A stretch of DNA of 64,000 nt. It comes from Halalkalibacter krulwichiae (lineage in GTDB: Bacteria > Bacillota > Bacilli > Bacillales > Bacillaceae_D). Position 1 is the first letter of the stretch, and the number at the start of each line of letters is the position of its first letter. This document shows positions 52,374 through 61,747 of the stretch, one piece after another. The notes under the pieces were generated by a model. It had not been told where the DNA came from, did not search any database, and was given only the letters and a program-made list of their open reading frames with translations. Both the position numbers and the translations under genes were made by a program. The stretch lies in assembly GCF_002109385.1 (NCBI RefSeq), contig NZ_CP020814.1:3557501-3621500 (forward strand), in the 5' to 3' direction.

Positions 52374-53468
52374 ATGGCAACAATTTTAACTGATACGAAA
52401 CTGCAAGCTATTGCAGAAAAAGTTAATCACGGCGAACGTCTCACAATAGAAGATGGTCTATATTTATTTGAGAGCCCTGATTTGCTCGGGATTGCACAAT
52501 TAGCAAACCAAGTAAATTATAAGAAAAACAGAGATAATGTCTATTTCATTGAAAACATGTACATTAATCCGACGAACGTATGTGAAGCAAACTGTGGTTT
52601 CTGTGGATTTAAAAGAAAGCCTGGACAAGAAGGCGCATACACAATGGATAGTGATGCACTGCTAGAATATGTTGAAAAGCGTTGGAATGACAATATTCGT
52701 GAATTCCATATCGTAGGGGGACATAATCACGAAGTTCCCTTTGATTATTACTTAGAAACAATTCGTACGTTGAAGAAGCACTATCCTCAAGTAACAGTCA
52801 AAGCTTACACTGGTGCCGAAATTGAATTTTTCTCTCGTATTTCTGGTTTATCAATGAAAGAAGTACTTGAAGAACTTATCAAGGCCGGACTTGATACCAT
52901 GCCAGGTGGTGGTGCTGAGATTTTAACTGAGCGTTATCGTTTAAAAATGAGCCCGGACAAAGCTTCAACTGATCAATGGTTAGAAGCTCATGAAATTGCT
53001 CACAACCTAGGTCTGAAAACACATGCGACGATGCTTTATGGTTCGATTGAAACAAAAGAAGAACGATTAATACACATGGATCGCTTGCGCCAGTTACAAG
53101 ATCGTACAAACGGATATATGGTGTTCATCCCGCTTGCTATGCAGCCACGCAGTATTAACGCTGGCCTTAAACGTCGTACAACCGCTTACGATGACATGCG
53201 GACATTAGCGATTAGCCGTTTAATGTTAGATAACTTTGATCATATTAAAGCATATTGGATTAATATCGGAGTTCAATTAACCCAAATGGCACTTACATTT
53301 GGATCAAGTGATATACACGGTACTTTAATTGAGGAGCGTATCTCACACGCTGTCGGCGCCTTAACTTCTCAAGGAATTACACGTGAAGAACTTGTTTACT
53401 TAATTAAGAGTGCTGGCAAAATACCAGTAGAACGAGATACATTCTATAATACGATTAAAACATATTAA
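52374..53468 (+). CDS. mqnE: Aminofutalosine synthase MqnE, 364 aa
   Basis: Radical SAM enzyme of the futalosine route to menaquinone. ATG 52374 is 7 nt after GGAGGCG. CxxxCxxC cluster site in NPTNVCEANCGFCGFKR, then HIVGGHNHEVPFDYYLETIR and LDTMPGGGAEI, typical of MqnE/MqnC/CofH. C-terminal GSSDIHGTLIEERISHAVGA favours MqnE. Many Bacillus use the Men route instead, so this helps place the organism. Confidence 0.9.
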   Translation: MATILTDTKLQAIAEKVNHGERLTIEDGLYLFESPDLLGIAQLANQVNYKKNRDNVYFIENMYINPTNVCEANCGFCGFKRKPGQEGAYTMDSDALLEYVEKRWNDNIREFHIVGGHNHEVPFDYYLETIRTLKKHYPQVTVKAYTGAEIEFFSRISGLSMKEVLEELIKAGLDTMPGGGAEILTERYRLKMSPDKASTDQWLEAHEIAHNLGLKTHATMLYGSIETKEERLIHMDRLRQLQDRTNGYMVFIPLAMQPRSINAGLKRRTTAYDDMRTLAISRLMLDNFDHIKAYWINIGVQLTQMALTFGSSDIHGTLIEERISHAVGALTSQGITREELVYLIKSAGKIPVERDTFYNTIKTY

Positions 53469-53477
53469 TCACTCCGA

Positions 53478-53512
53478 GATGGTTCTTTAGTCCCGAAGAG
53501 CCATCTTCTTCT
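53478..53512 (+). terminator. Terminator of mqnE
   Basis: Stem GATGGTTCT/AGAGCCATC with a 10-nt loop, then TTCTTCTTT. Confidence 0.75.
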
Positions 53513-53720
53513 TTCCTCTTACCCTTACATAGTCATTTAGACCTCTTTTTATAAATTTACCCATCCAATTATTTTCTGATAATTCACTCCCTAATCTCTA
53601 CCCATTCTTGACCATTTGACACCCTCTGACAAAAACCTATTTTCTCTCTAGTCATTTAGAAACCCGAAATAGTTAAAGGAAAATGAGTTGATCTAATCTT
53701 AACAGCTTGTCCTCTTCCAA

Positions 53721-53739
53721 CTTACAATTAATTTGTAAG
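53721..53739. promoter_or_regulatory. Perfect inverted repeat upstream of the M14 peptidase
   Basis: CTTACAA-TTAAT-TTGTAAG, 32 nt before the start codon: a candidate operator overlapping the likely promoter. Confidence 0.5.
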
Positions 53740-53770
53740 ATTATCTTAAAGACTAAAGGGAGGAAGAAAA

Positions 53771-54841
53771 ATGAAAATGATGGGGAAAAACGTCTTAACC
53801 GTTTCATTAGCAAGTGTACTTGCACTAGGTGCTCTATCAACAACTGCTTTACCAGTAGGTGCTGTTGGAAATGGCCCTAACTACAATGGAAACGAATCTA
53901 TTCAAACTTCCATGTTAACTACATATGAGGAAATGGTTGATTATTTAAAAAAGCAAGAAGCCCGTCAAGAAGCAATGAAACTTGAAGTTATTGGACAAAG
54001 TGTGAAAGGCCGCGATCTATACGCTGCAAAATATATTTCTAACGAAGAAAATCCAACCATTGTGTTTGTAACACAACAGCATGGAAATGAACAATTAGCC
54101 ACTGAAGGCGCACTAGAATTTATTAAACATTTAGGCACCGGCAAAACGAAGAATGTATTACAAAACGTCAACATCATCGTTGTTCCAATGTTAAACGCCG
54201 ATGGTGCAATGGGCGATGTCGACTTTTCAACAAATGATTATGTTGCAGCTGGTGGCCGTCATTTAACTCGTACAAATGCAAACGATGTTGACCTAAACCG
54301 AGAACATGCTAAGGAAATAATAGACATGGAACCAGAAGCAAGAGCTTTCTATGAGAATATTTTAGAGAAATATAAAGTTGATTATTTAATTGATTTACAC
54401 CATCAAGGAACACAAAGTGCCATTAACGATCAATATGTTTCGGGCTCAATCCTATATCCTACGAACCCAAATGTCGATCCTGCTGTAGTTGAAAAGTCTA
54501 GACAATTAGGGGCTGTTGTTTATCACCAGATTGAATCAAAAGGCTGGGGTCTTTTAGGAAAGTATAATGGTGGCACCGGCTCTAACATTGGTCGAAACGG
54601 AATCGCCGAAAGATATAACGTTGCTACGCTATTATTTGAGATGCGCGGAATGTCTGACCATTTTTACGAACCATATGTATTAGGTCAAAAAAGCAATGGT
54701 TATTTAATCAGGCAATCAGTAGAAACACTGGATGCAGCTGTGAAAGCAATCGCCGATGGTTCCATCGAAAACGTTGATACCAGTTTCTGGGATACCCTTC
54801 CATTCCAAAGAAATAAAGCTTCGGAAGAAGAAGGCGAATAA
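53771..54841 (+). CDS. Secreted M14-type zinc carboxypeptidase, 356 aa
   Basis: Signal peptide 1-32 (LTVSLASVLALGALSTTALP, VGA cleavage region). Zinc ligands HxxE in QQHGNEQLATE and His in DLHHQGTQS; Arg pair in DVDLNREHA; catalytic Glu in LLFEMRG. Cuts C-terminal residues of peptides outside the cell. SD GGGAGG. Upstream palindrome suggests regulated expression. Confidence 0.92.
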   Translation: MKMMGKNVLTVSLASVLALGALSTTALPVGAVGNGPNYNGNESIQTSMLTTYEEMVDYLKKQEARQEAMKLEVIGQSVKGRDLYAAKYISNEENPTIVFVTQQHGNEQLATEGALEFIKHLGTGKTKNVLQNVNIIVVPMLNADGAMGDVDFSTNDYVAAGGRHLTRTNANDVDLNREHAKEIIDMEPEARAFYENILEKYKVDYLIDLHHQGTQSAINDQYVSGSILYPTNPNVDPAVVEKSRQLGAVVYHQIESKGWGLLGKYNGGTGSNIGRNGIAERYNVATLLFEMRGMSDHFYEPYVLGQKSNGYLIRQSVETLDAAVKAIADGSIENVDTSFWDTLPFQRNKASEEEGE

Positions 54842-54896
54842 CAGCAAAGAATCATATTCTATCTATAGACACACATTATATTTTGCAAATTACAAG

Positions 54897-54934
54897 AGGC
54901 CCTGAGTGTTTGAAAAAACTCAGAGCCTTTTTTT
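54897..54934. terminator. Terminator between peptidase and dapF
   Basis: Stem GGCCCTGAGT/ACTCAGAGCC with one mismatch, then seven T residues; serves mainly the plus strand. Confidence 0.85.
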
Positions 54935-54940
54935 AATCCT

Positions 54941-55798
54941 TTACTTTCGTCCAAATACACCTTCACAAATAATTTCCGCTGCGCCTTTCATAAGGACATG
55001 TCCATTTTCTTGCCACGTAATCGTTAAATCACCACCAAGTAGATGGACTATAACCTCTTCCCCTTTTTGACAATGTCCGTTTAGAACAGCTGCAACGACC
55101 GCTGCACATGCGCCTGTACCGCAAGCTTGTGTAATTCCAGATCCTCGTTCCCATACACGGAAATGTAGTTCATTTCTTGAAACAACTTCAACAAATTCAA
55201 CATTAACCCAATCAGGGAAGCGCTCATCTTTCTCCATTTTTGGCCCTACTGAGTCAACGGGAGCTTCCTCGATCTTCTCTACAAACATAACAGCATGCGG
55301 ATTTCCCATTGAAACAGCCGTGACTTCAAGTTGAGTATCATCTAACTGAAAAGGTTCTGCCACAACCTGATCTTGTTGATCACCCAGCATCGGAATTTGC
55401 TCCCTAGCTAATATTGGTTCCCCCATGTCTACTGACACTGTATGAACACGATCCCCTTCTACGTGAACGGTTGCTTCTACTAACCCACCCAGTGTTTCAA
55501 TTTGAAACGTTTTATCATTAACATATCCATGTTCGTAGGCGAATTTAGCCACACAGCGTAACCCATTTCCACAATTCTTTGCTTCTGAACCATCGCTGTT
55601 AAACACACGCATTTTTACAGGAGCTATTTCAGAGGGACACACAAGGATCATCCCGTCAGAACCAATCCCTTTATTTCGATCAGATACTTCAATCGCAAGT
55701 GGGGAAAGCTTGTCCTCATCAAACGTTTGTTTAAACATATCGACATAAATATAACAGTTTCCTAAACCATGCATTTTCGTAAATTGCAATCTACTCAA
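54941..55798 (-). CDS. dapF: Diaminopimelate epimerase DapF, 285 aa
   Basis: Makes meso-diaminopimelate for peptidoglycan and lysine. The two catalytic cysteines are seen in [20 protein letters not shown] and [14 protein letters not shown]. Full length. Overlaps the upstream 80-aa gene by 4 nt. Confidence 0.97.
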   Translation of the reverse strand: MSRLQFTKMHGLGNCYIYVDMFKQTFDEDKLSPLAIEVSDRNKGIGSDGMILVCPSEIAPVKMRVFNSDGSEAKNCGNGLRCVAKFAYEHGYVNDKTFQIETLGGLVEATVHVEGDRVHTVSVDMGEPILAREQIPMLGDQQDQVVAEPFQLDDTQLEVTAVSMGNPHAVMFVEKIEEAPVDSVGPKMEKDERFPDWVNVEFVEVVSRNELHFRVWERGSGITQACGTGACAAVVAAVLNGHCQKGEEVIVHLLGGDLTITWQENGHVLMKGAAEIICEGVFGRK

Positions 55799-56037
55799 TC
55801 CTTTCTTAAACGCTTATCCGTCCAAAAATAATCGTCATCCGCTTCAAGAATTGTTAACTTACCACGACAACATGGCATAATTACTACCGTTTTAATTCCT
55901 TCACGAGCACGTTCATACTCGGACTTTTTTATATTAGTTAGAACATTTTCTTCAACACAAAATGGACAATTTTGAAAATAAATATCATTAAAAAGCTTTT
56001 CATAAGGCCATGTATTGATAAATGGAATTACATTCAA
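55795..56037 (-). CDS. Small Cys-motif protein coupled to dapF, 80 aa
   Basis: CPFC near residue 24 and PCC near residue 56 could bind a metal. SD weak. The 4-nt overlap with dapF suggests translational coupling. No named family recognised. Its 5' end abuts the repeat region at 56072. Confidence 0.65.
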   Translation of the reverse strand: MNVIPFINTWPYEKLFNDIYFQNCPFCVEENVLTNIKKSEYERAREGIKTVVIMPCCRGKLTILEADDDYFWTDKRLRKD

Positions 56038-56071
56038 TTTCTCACACTACTTTCCATTTCGGTATGGTTTT

Positions 56072-56250
56072 CAGTGGCTTCACTCATTGTTCGAGATTTT
56101 TAAAAAAGGTAAAGATCGACCTTTTATTTCGGTGTCAATGGCTACGCTCACTGCGCGTCCCTTTGAGAAAACCGCTCAAAGGGACTTAAAACCTTGCAGT
56201 GGCTTCGCTCATTGTTCGAGATTTTTAAAAAAGGTAAAGATCGACCTTTT
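56072..56250. repeat. 54-bp direct repeats flanking a hairpin element
   Basis: Copies at 56072-56125 and 56197-56250 differ by one base (CTTCACTC/CTTCGCTC). Each ends in a hairpin AAAAAAGGT/ACCTTTT. Between them is an 11-bp stem GTCCCTTTGAG/CTCAAAGGGAC (56157-56185) with loop AAAACCG, related to the hairpin at 43741-43771. The right copy also serves as minus-strand terminator for yuzB. Confidence 0.85.
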
Positions 56251-56262
56251 TTAAAAATCTCT

Positions 56263-56499
56263 CTAAAACATTGGGTTTTCTTCTAGAAATGTGTATATAT
56301 TTTCAACGAGTTCTTCGTTTGTTTCGCCGGATACGTATTCTCCATTTACAAGGGCAAATGGTTCGATGGCGCAATTTCCACAGTTGCTTAGGCAGCCATA
56401 TTCAATTATGTCTAAATTGGGGTCTTTTTCGAGTTCTTCCATTGCTTTTTGTGTTCCGCTTGCTAAGTTACTTAAGCAAAATTCAATTATTGGTCTCAT
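56263..56499 (-). CDS. yuzB: DUF1450 protein YuzB, 78 aa
   Basis: ATG 56499 after AGAGGTGA gives the family length. DUF1450 pattern [20 protein letters not shown] with [20 protein letters not shown], a thioredoxin-like ferredoxin-type Cys set. Function unknown; may bind Fe-S. Confidence 0.93.
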   Translation of the reverse strand: MRPIIEFCLSNLASGTQKAMEELEKDPNLDIIEYGCLSNCGNCAIEPFALVNGEYVSGETNEELVENIYTFLEENPMF

Positions 56500-56678
56500 T
56501 ATTTCACCTCTTCTATCTTCTCTAATGCTACTCCCGAGTGGAATAGAAGTCAATTGTCGTGTTTCAAATCTCTCTTTATAAAAAGGGTTTCAAAAAAATT
56601 CACAAATTTGTTGTTATTTTTCTTATTCCTCGTTATAATCAAAACTGACCAGGGTCACTTTTTGTTAGGAGATATGCG

Positions 56679-58322
56679 ATGGATGAATTAGATAAGAAAT
56701 CGAAAACAAAAGAACGAATTGAACAAGCTGCTTTGGCACTCTTTCGTGAAAAAGGCTTCTCTCGCACAACCGTTCAAGAGATAACGAATGCTGCGAACGT
56801 GGCCAAGGGGACTTTTTTTAATCATTTTCCTACGAAGGATTCAATCATGCAATCACTTGCAACCGAACGTTTACAAGCGGTTATGCCTTACATACGACAA
56901 TCGCACTTTAAAAATAGACCACTATCAATTCGTTTACGATCCTATTTACAATTTATTTTAACCGACTTTGATCAATATCCATCTTTAACAATCGAAATGT
57001 GGAATCACGTTTTAAAAGAACAAACGATTCTTTTCACACATTGGCATGAACTGTTAGTAGATGCCAAAACTAAAGAGGAAGTTAAATCAACTGCCTCTGT
57101 TTTTACGTGGACTCATATCATTCATAGTTTGATCTCACATGGTATTCAATCGTTTGCTACTGAACCGACAAAGGCTCTTTTGCTTGAAAATGTAATGACT
57201 TTGGTCGACAGCAGTCTTGAAGCAATTATCGAAAAAAGGGGATATTCGCTTATGAAAAAGCTAGTAATTTTAGGTGGAGGGTACGGCGGTATGCGCGTAT
57301 TACAGCGTCTTTTGCCTGAGGGACTACCAGAAGATGTTGAAATCACATTAATTGACCGTTTGCCTTATCACTGTTTAAAGACAGAATACTATGCGTTAGC
57401 AGCTGGAACCGCTGCAGACCATCATCTTCGTGTAGGCTTTCCTGAAGATGCTAGACTAACAATCAAATATGGCACCATTAAAAACGTTAACTTAGAAGAA
57501 AAAATGGTTGAACTCACAGAAGGAGATTTCATCCCTTACGATAAATTAATTATTGGTCTTGGCTGTGAAGATAAATATCACAATGTCCCTGGAGCTGCAG
57601 AGCACACTCACAGCATCCAAACAATGGATAATACAAGAAGAACGTATGAAACCCTTAATAATATTCGTCCGAATGGAGTCGTTTCCATTGTCGGAGCTGG
57701 GTTAAGTGGAGTTGAATTAGCAAGTGAATTAAGAGAAAGTCGTCCTGATTTAACGATAAAGCTTTTTGACCGTGGCGAGATTATTTTATCTATGTTCCCT
57801 CGTAAACTTAGCACATACGTACAAAATTGGTTTATCGATCATGGTGTAGATGTGATTAACAAATCAAATATTACCAAAGTAGAGGAAGGCATTCTCTATA
57901 ATCACGACAAACCTATTGAATGTGATGCTATTATATGGACGGCAGGTGTTCAACCAGTTGAAGTCGTTCGTAACTTAAATGTTGAAAAGGACAATCAAGG
58001 TCGAGTCGTCTTAACACCACAACACTTCCTTCCAACCGACGAAGATGTATTTGTAGTTGGTGACTGTGCAAGCCTACCACATGCTCCAAGTGCTCAACTA
58101 GCAGAAGGACAAGCAGAACAGATTGTCACGATCTTGAAAAAACAATGGGCTGGTGAACCACTTCCGGAAGAACTGCCACGTATTAAGTTAAAGGGTGTTC
58201 TAGGTTCATTAGGGAAAAAGCATGGCTTCGGCTTAATGGGCGAACGAACTTTACTTGGTCGAGTTCCTCGAGTTCTTAAAAGCGGTGTTCTTTGGATGTA
58301 TAAATATCATTCAGGTTCGTAA
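56679..58322 (+). CDS. yutJ: TetR regulator fused in frame to NADH dehydrogenase-like YutJ, 547 aa
   Basis: Residues 1-190: TetR HTH (ERIEQAALALFREKGFSRTT, VAKGTFFNHFPTKDSI) plus ligand domain. Residues 192-547: YutJ-type FAD/NAD oxidoreductase (VILGGGYGGMRVLQRLLP, VSIVGAGLSGVELASEL, FVVGDCASLPHAPSAQLAEG). Met192 (57252) has SD AAGGGGA, and without one base of the A6G4 run at 57232-57241 the TetR frame would end in TGA overlapping that ATG. So two genes joined by a one-base insertion, or a true fusion; YutJ may also start internally. Confidence 0.85.
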   Translation: MDELDKKSKTKERIEQAALALFREKGFSRTTVQEITNAANVAKGTFFNHFPTKDSIMQSLATERLQAVMPYIRQSHFKNRPLSIRLRSYLQFILTDFDQYPSLTIEMWNHVLKEQTILFTHWHELLVDAKTKEEVKSTASVFTWTHIIHSLISHGIQSFATEPTKALLLENVMTLVDSSLEAIIEKRGYSLMKKLVILGGGYGGMRVLQRLLPEGLPEDVEITLIDRLPYHCLKTEYYALAAGTAADHHLRVGFPEDARLTIKYGTIKNVNLEEKMVELTEGDFIPYDKLIIGLGCEDKYHNVPGAAEHTHSIQTMDNTRRTYETLNNIRPNGVVSIVGAGLSGVELASELRESRPDLTIKLFDRGEIILSMFPRKLSTYVQNWFIDHGVDVINKSNITKVEEGILYNHDKPIECDAIIWTAGVQPVEVVRNLNVEKDNQGRVVLTPQHFLPTDEDVFVVGDCASLPHAPSAQLAEGQAEQIVTILKKQWAGEPLPEELPRIKLKGVLGSLGKKHGFGLMGERTLLGRVPRVLKSGVLWMYKYHSGS

Positions 58323-58420
58323 TGAACCAACTTATTGAGATATAAGGGCTGTTTCAATAGTTCTACAGGTCACTGAAGAACCCACTTCTCTCAATGCTTT
58401 TGAAAAAAATGCAACGAGCA

Positions 58421-58467
58421 GGGGCGTCTCAAAAGGTCAAACTAGACCTTAGAGACGCCCCTTTTTC
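58421..58467 (+). terminator. Terminator of yutJ region
   Basis: Stem GGGGCGTCTC/GAGACGCCCC with inner AAGGTC/GACCTT, then five T residues; related to the hairpin at 36692. It may also act on the minus strand. Confidence 0.85.
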
Positions 58468-58469
58468 AT

Positions 58470-59045
58470 TTATACTTCTACGAGCGAATAACCTTGATGC
58501 ATTTGCTCTTCTCCACGATTCAAAAATAATAAAGCTTCCTTAAGTGCGGCCATAGCTTGATTGTAATTTCCTGCCTCCAGTAGATCTAATGATTCTGAAA
58601 TTCTTACATGACTTTGTTCAATATCGTTCGTACCTCGCACAAAAAACATATGTGCTTCTTCAAAACGACTTGGCACATTTTCAAATTCACGTAAACTACT
58701 TGCATACAAATAGACAGAGTTATTTTCGCCACGCGCTTCGTCAATCCAGCTTTGGTTCTGTTCAAATTGAGATAAATGAACTTGTAGCCCTCTTAGAGCC
58801 GCATCAAACCGTGGCATAATTTGACCAATGTCTTCTACATATTCTTCATTCAACCCATCTTGATTTTCTAGAACTTCAACGGGGCGTGTTTGCTCACTTT
58901 GCACTTCTAAACCATTGATATCAGCAACTTCTTTCGTAAAAGGCCCCATAATAGATAAAAGTATTGTCATTACAAGTAGTCCATACCCAAAACTTGCAAG
59001 ACCCATCTTCCACCGTTTTTTACTTCTATATCCTGGAATTTTCAT
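58470..59045 (-). CDS. Membrane-anchored helical protein, 191 aa
   Basis: ATG 59045, 6 nt after AGGTGAG. One membrane helix at about 15-36 (LASFGYGLLVMTILLSIMGP) then an extracytoplasmic acidic helical domain with likely coiled coils. The C-terminal LLEAGNYNQAMAALKEALLF resembles a TPR-like helix pair. Function unknown. Confidence 0.7.
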   Translation of the reverse strand: MKIPGYRSKKRWKMGLASFGYGLLVMTILLSIMGPFTKEVADINGLEVQSEQTRPVEVLENQDGLNEEYVEDIGQIMPRFDAALRGLQVHLSQFEQNQSWIDEARGENNSVYLYASSLREFENVPSRFEEAHMFFVRGTNDIEQSHVRISESLDLLEAGNYNQAMAALKEALLFLNRGEEQMHQGYSLVEV

Positions 59046-59201
59046 AAAATGCTCACCTAACATGTATGTTTTTGTTTTAGTATTTCACTAACTTTAAGAG
59101 CTATTCTTTTTTTCTCTTTTTGAGTAAATTAGGCTAACCTTCCTAGTTAGTTGACCATATACTATTATGACTCTACACATAATTTAGGCGAGGTGCTTGC
59201 A

Positions 59202-59660
59202 ATGAGTAATATGGTGTTCTATAAAGGACCAGGGAATCCCTCTAATAATAATATAAACAAGGTGATTGCAGAGATCAATCAACTTAAAAAAATCAATAAT
59301 CAACCAGACCATAGTGCATTATTAAGTCAAATTGAATTTCTCATCTCTCAAAACTCAGAAGAAGCCATTCAACAATCTGTACAACCACATCTTGAAGAAC
59401 TAGATAATATGATCATACAACTAAAATCTGAGCTTACTTCCTATGAAAGAAATACAAAGAAATTGATCCGAAAAGCTTCTACAAAAGCTGCAAAAAAAGC
59501 TGCAAGGAAAGCCGCTAAGAGAGCCGCTAAAAAAGCGAGAAAAACGACTGCCCATCAAATAAAAAAATCACTTAAAGCAACTACGACCTCTGAAGTATTC
59601 ACGATCGACGAGATCGATGAATTTACCAATGATCAATCTTCTCCTGCTGATGAAAAGTAA
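59202..59660 (+). CDS. Hypothetical protein with Lys/Ala-rich repeat, 152 aa
   Basis: ATG 59202 is 6 nt after GAGGTG; the longer frame has no SD. Helical middle, then a Lys/Ala/Arg stretch (KAAKKAARKAAKRAAKKARK, residues about 94-113) resembling histone-H1-like tails, then an acidic C-terminus. May bind DNA or acidic surface polymers. No family recognised. Confidence 0.65.
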   Translation: MSNMVFYKGPGNPSNNNINKVIAEINQLKKINNQPDHSALLSQIEFLISQNSEEAIQQSVQPHLEELDNMIIQLKSELTSYERNTKKLIRKASTKAAKKAARKAAKRAAKKARKTTAHQIKKSLKATTTSEVFTIDEIDEFTNDQSSPADEK

Positions 59661-59671
59661 CGTCGAAAAGT

Positions 59672-59709
59672 AAAAAGCTGCTGACTACACCCCGTCAACA
59701 GCTTTTTTT
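59672..59709 (+). terminator. Terminator of the Lys/Ala-rich gene
   Basis: Stem AAAGCTG/CAGCTTT with inner CTGAC/GTCAA, then a T-run. Confidence 0.8.
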
Positions 59710-59717
59710 CTTTCCCC

Positions 59718-60038
59718 TTACTCATTCGATGCGTGCTCAATTTTCTTGAAAACCTCTTTTAAATTAGGATTGCCCTCTGCAATGACCTCGTTTCCTAACA
59801 CTACTAATGGATAAAAGAACTCATCTGCCTTTATTAATTCCGCATATTTGATGTGAACTTCTTTTTCTCCTGGAACATCGATATCTATGTACTCAAACTG
59901 AAAATCAAGCTCAGGGAACTTTCGCAGAACAGCAGCCTCAAGCCATTCCATCGTCTCTTTTGCACTAGGAAGGTGAATGCAACTCGCACATTTTTCTTCC
60001 GCTCCATAGACAGTTATTTTAAGATTATGCTCCTCCAC
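59718..60038 (-). CDS. yuzD: DUF1462 thioredoxin-like protein YuzD, 106 aa
   Basis: GTG 60038 is 8 nt after AAAGGTGG and preferred over the longer GTG start. CxxC in YGAEEKCASCIHLPSAKETM, then FEYIDIDVPGEKEVHIKYAE and FYPLVVLGNEVIAEGN, typical of the YuzD family. Probably thiol-disulfide linked; adjacent to yutI (Fe-S). Confidence 0.9.
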   Translation of the reverse strand: MEEHNLKITVYGAEEKCASCIHLPSAKETMEWLEAAVLRKFPELDFQFEYIDIDVPGEKEVHIKYAELIKADEFFYPLVVLGNEVIAEGNPNLKEVFKKIEHASNE

Positions 60039-60239
60039 CTCATGAACCACCTTTCTTCATTTCATTAGTCTTATTATATTATACTTACTCATAATTGGAT
60101 ATCGCTTAAGATTCATGTTCAAAGAATCCTGAAAAGCTCTTGCCAATTTTTCACTTCTACAAGCGCACAAAATCAAGCTTATTCATGGATTTTTTTTTGA
60201 AACACCATTATAATAGTAAGTAGAAAGGAGTTGTTTTAA

Positions 60240-60473
60240 ATGGCTACTGAAATGGTTGAACAAGTTAGTGAAGTATTAGATAAGCTTCGTCCTTTCTTGC
60301 TACGTGATGGCGGGGATGTTGAACTCGTTGACGTAGAAGATGGCATTGTAAAAGTACGTCTTCTTGGCGCTTGTGGTTCATGCCCAAGTTCTACTATTAC
60401 GTTAAAAGCAGGTATTGAACGAGCTCTACTTGAAGAAGTTCCTGGAGTAAAGGAAATCGAACAAGTATTTTAA
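60240..60473 (+). CDS. yutI: NifU C-terminal-type Fe-S protein YutI, 77 aa
   Basis: CxxC motif in [20 protein letters not shown], preceded by [20 protein letters not shown]. Scaffold or carrier for Fe-S clusters. SD AAAGGAG. Divergent from yuzD. Confidence 0.96.
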   Translation: MATEMVEQVSEVLDKLRPFLLRDGGDVELVDVEDGIVKVRLLGACGSCPSSTITLKAGIERALLEEVPGVKEIEQVF

Positions 60474-60482
60474 TTAAAACTT

Positions 60483-60520
60483 GGCCGCCTCTAGACTATA
60501 GGTCCAGAGGCGGCCTTTGT
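60483..60520. terminator. Terminator of yutI
   Basis: GC-rich stem GGCCGCCTCT/AGAGGCGGCC with a 13-nt loop. The following T-run is short. Confidence 0.75.
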
Positions 60521-60534
60521 TTATTGCATCTACG

Positions 60535-60765
60535 CTACATATAAAATTGCTCAAAAGTCGCTTCAGCCTCTTCAAAGGATCTAAAAATAGCATCATCTGC
60601 TTCAATCGGGTGATAAAAGTCAAATAACAATAGTGAAAGCTCTGCAGGATTCATCGGATCTCTAGCAATCGTTGCTTCTTGAATGGTTGAAACCGTTTGT
60701 GTATGTGGATTTCGATAAATAATATACACTTGTTGTCCTTCCTCAAGCTGTTCTAAATCAAGCAT
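60535..60765 (-). CDS. SplA-like protein, 76 aa
   Basis: The sequence GQQVYIIYRNPHTQTVSTIQ with YHPIEADDAIFRSFEEAEAT resembles SplA, the TRAP-like regulator of the spore photoproduct lyase operon, but no splB lies beside it. SD GGGGG-like. Short and beta-rich. Assigned from memory of the family. Confidence 0.6.
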   Translation of the reverse strand: MLDLEQLEEGQQVYIIYRNPHTQTVSTIQEATIARDPMNPAELSLLLFDFYHPIEADDAIFRSFEEAEATFEQFYM

Positions 60766-60808
60766 GGCGGGCCCCCTTTTTTGTTGGTTTGCCCGCCATC
60801 TTTATAAT

Positions 60809-61747
60809 CTATTCAACTGTTTGAGCTGATTGTTCTATTTGAGATAACCCTTTGGTCACTTGGATCCCTGATTTGGCTGGTTTCAAGACAGCCACTTCAA
60901 AATCAGGGAAATGACGTTGAAGTTTCTCTTGAATTTCCTCACCACGCTGAACAGGTGCTATACACAACATTGTTGGACCCGCTCCACTCAATGCTGCTCC
61001 GTAAGCAGAAGTTTCTTCCTGTACATAACGAATGACTTCTTCAAGGTGAGGAACGAGTTCGCGACGATACGGGTGATGAAACAAATCCTCGTTCATCATC
61101 TTACCTGCCACTTGCCAATTCCCTTGAAGCAAAGCGGCTACTAAGACATTGGCCACACTACTCGCTCGAACTGCTTGACGATAGGTCAATTCCGTTGGCA
61201 AAACGCCGCGTGCTTTTTTTGTCTTTAGTTCTTCAGAAGGAACGAGTAATACAAGATCGATTTCTGGAATTCCTCCGTATAAAACATCTGTAGCAGTTTC
61301 CGTATGCGTACCAATAACAAGACCCCCGTAGATAGAAGCGGCCACATTATCTGGGTGACCCTCCCATAAACTTGCAAAGCGAACTTTCTCCTCAACGGTA
61401 AGCGGTTCTCCCAGTAACTGATTCGCTAACTCAATACCAGCCACAATTGCAGCTGCACTACTTCCTAACCCGCGTGCTAATGGAATATCACTTGTCATCA
61501 CGACATTACAAGGAGAGATTTCTTGACCAAGTTCTTTGGCTACATGAGCGGCTACTTGATAAATTAAGTTATCTTCTCCTGTTTCAATTCCTTGTAAATC
61601 AACGGATTCAGAAGTAAAAGTCCACTGATCTGAACGTGATACTTCTAATGTTAAAAAGCGATTCACTGCAAGCCCAACTGAATCAAAGCCAGGCCCTAAA
61701 TTCGCAGAGCTTCCTGGAACCGTAATGAAAAAAGGTTCTAAGCTCAT
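60809..61747 (-). CDS. thrB: Homoserine kinase ThrB, 312 aa
   Basis: GHMP kinase phosphorylating homoserine. ATP loop [19 protein letters not shown]-terminal [21 protein letters not shown]-terminal [15 protein letters not shown]. Overlaps thrC by 4 nt (ATGA). Last gene of hom-thrC-thrB. Confidence 0.97.
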   Translation of the reverse strand: MSLEPFFITVPGSSANLGPGFDSVGLAVNRFLTLEVSRSDQWTFTSESVDLQGIETGEDNLIYQVAAHVAKELGQEISPCNVVMTSDIPLARGLGSSAAAIVAGIELANQLLGEPLTVEEKVRFASLWEGHPDNVAASIYGGLVIGTHTETATDVLYGGIPEIDLVLLVPSEELKTKKARGVLPTELTYRQAVRASSVANVLVAALLQGNWQVAGKMMNEDLFHHPYRRELVPHLEEVIRYVQEETSAYGAALSGAGPTMLCIAPVQRGEEIQEKLQRHFPDFEVAVLKPAKSGIQVTKGLSQIEQSAQTVE

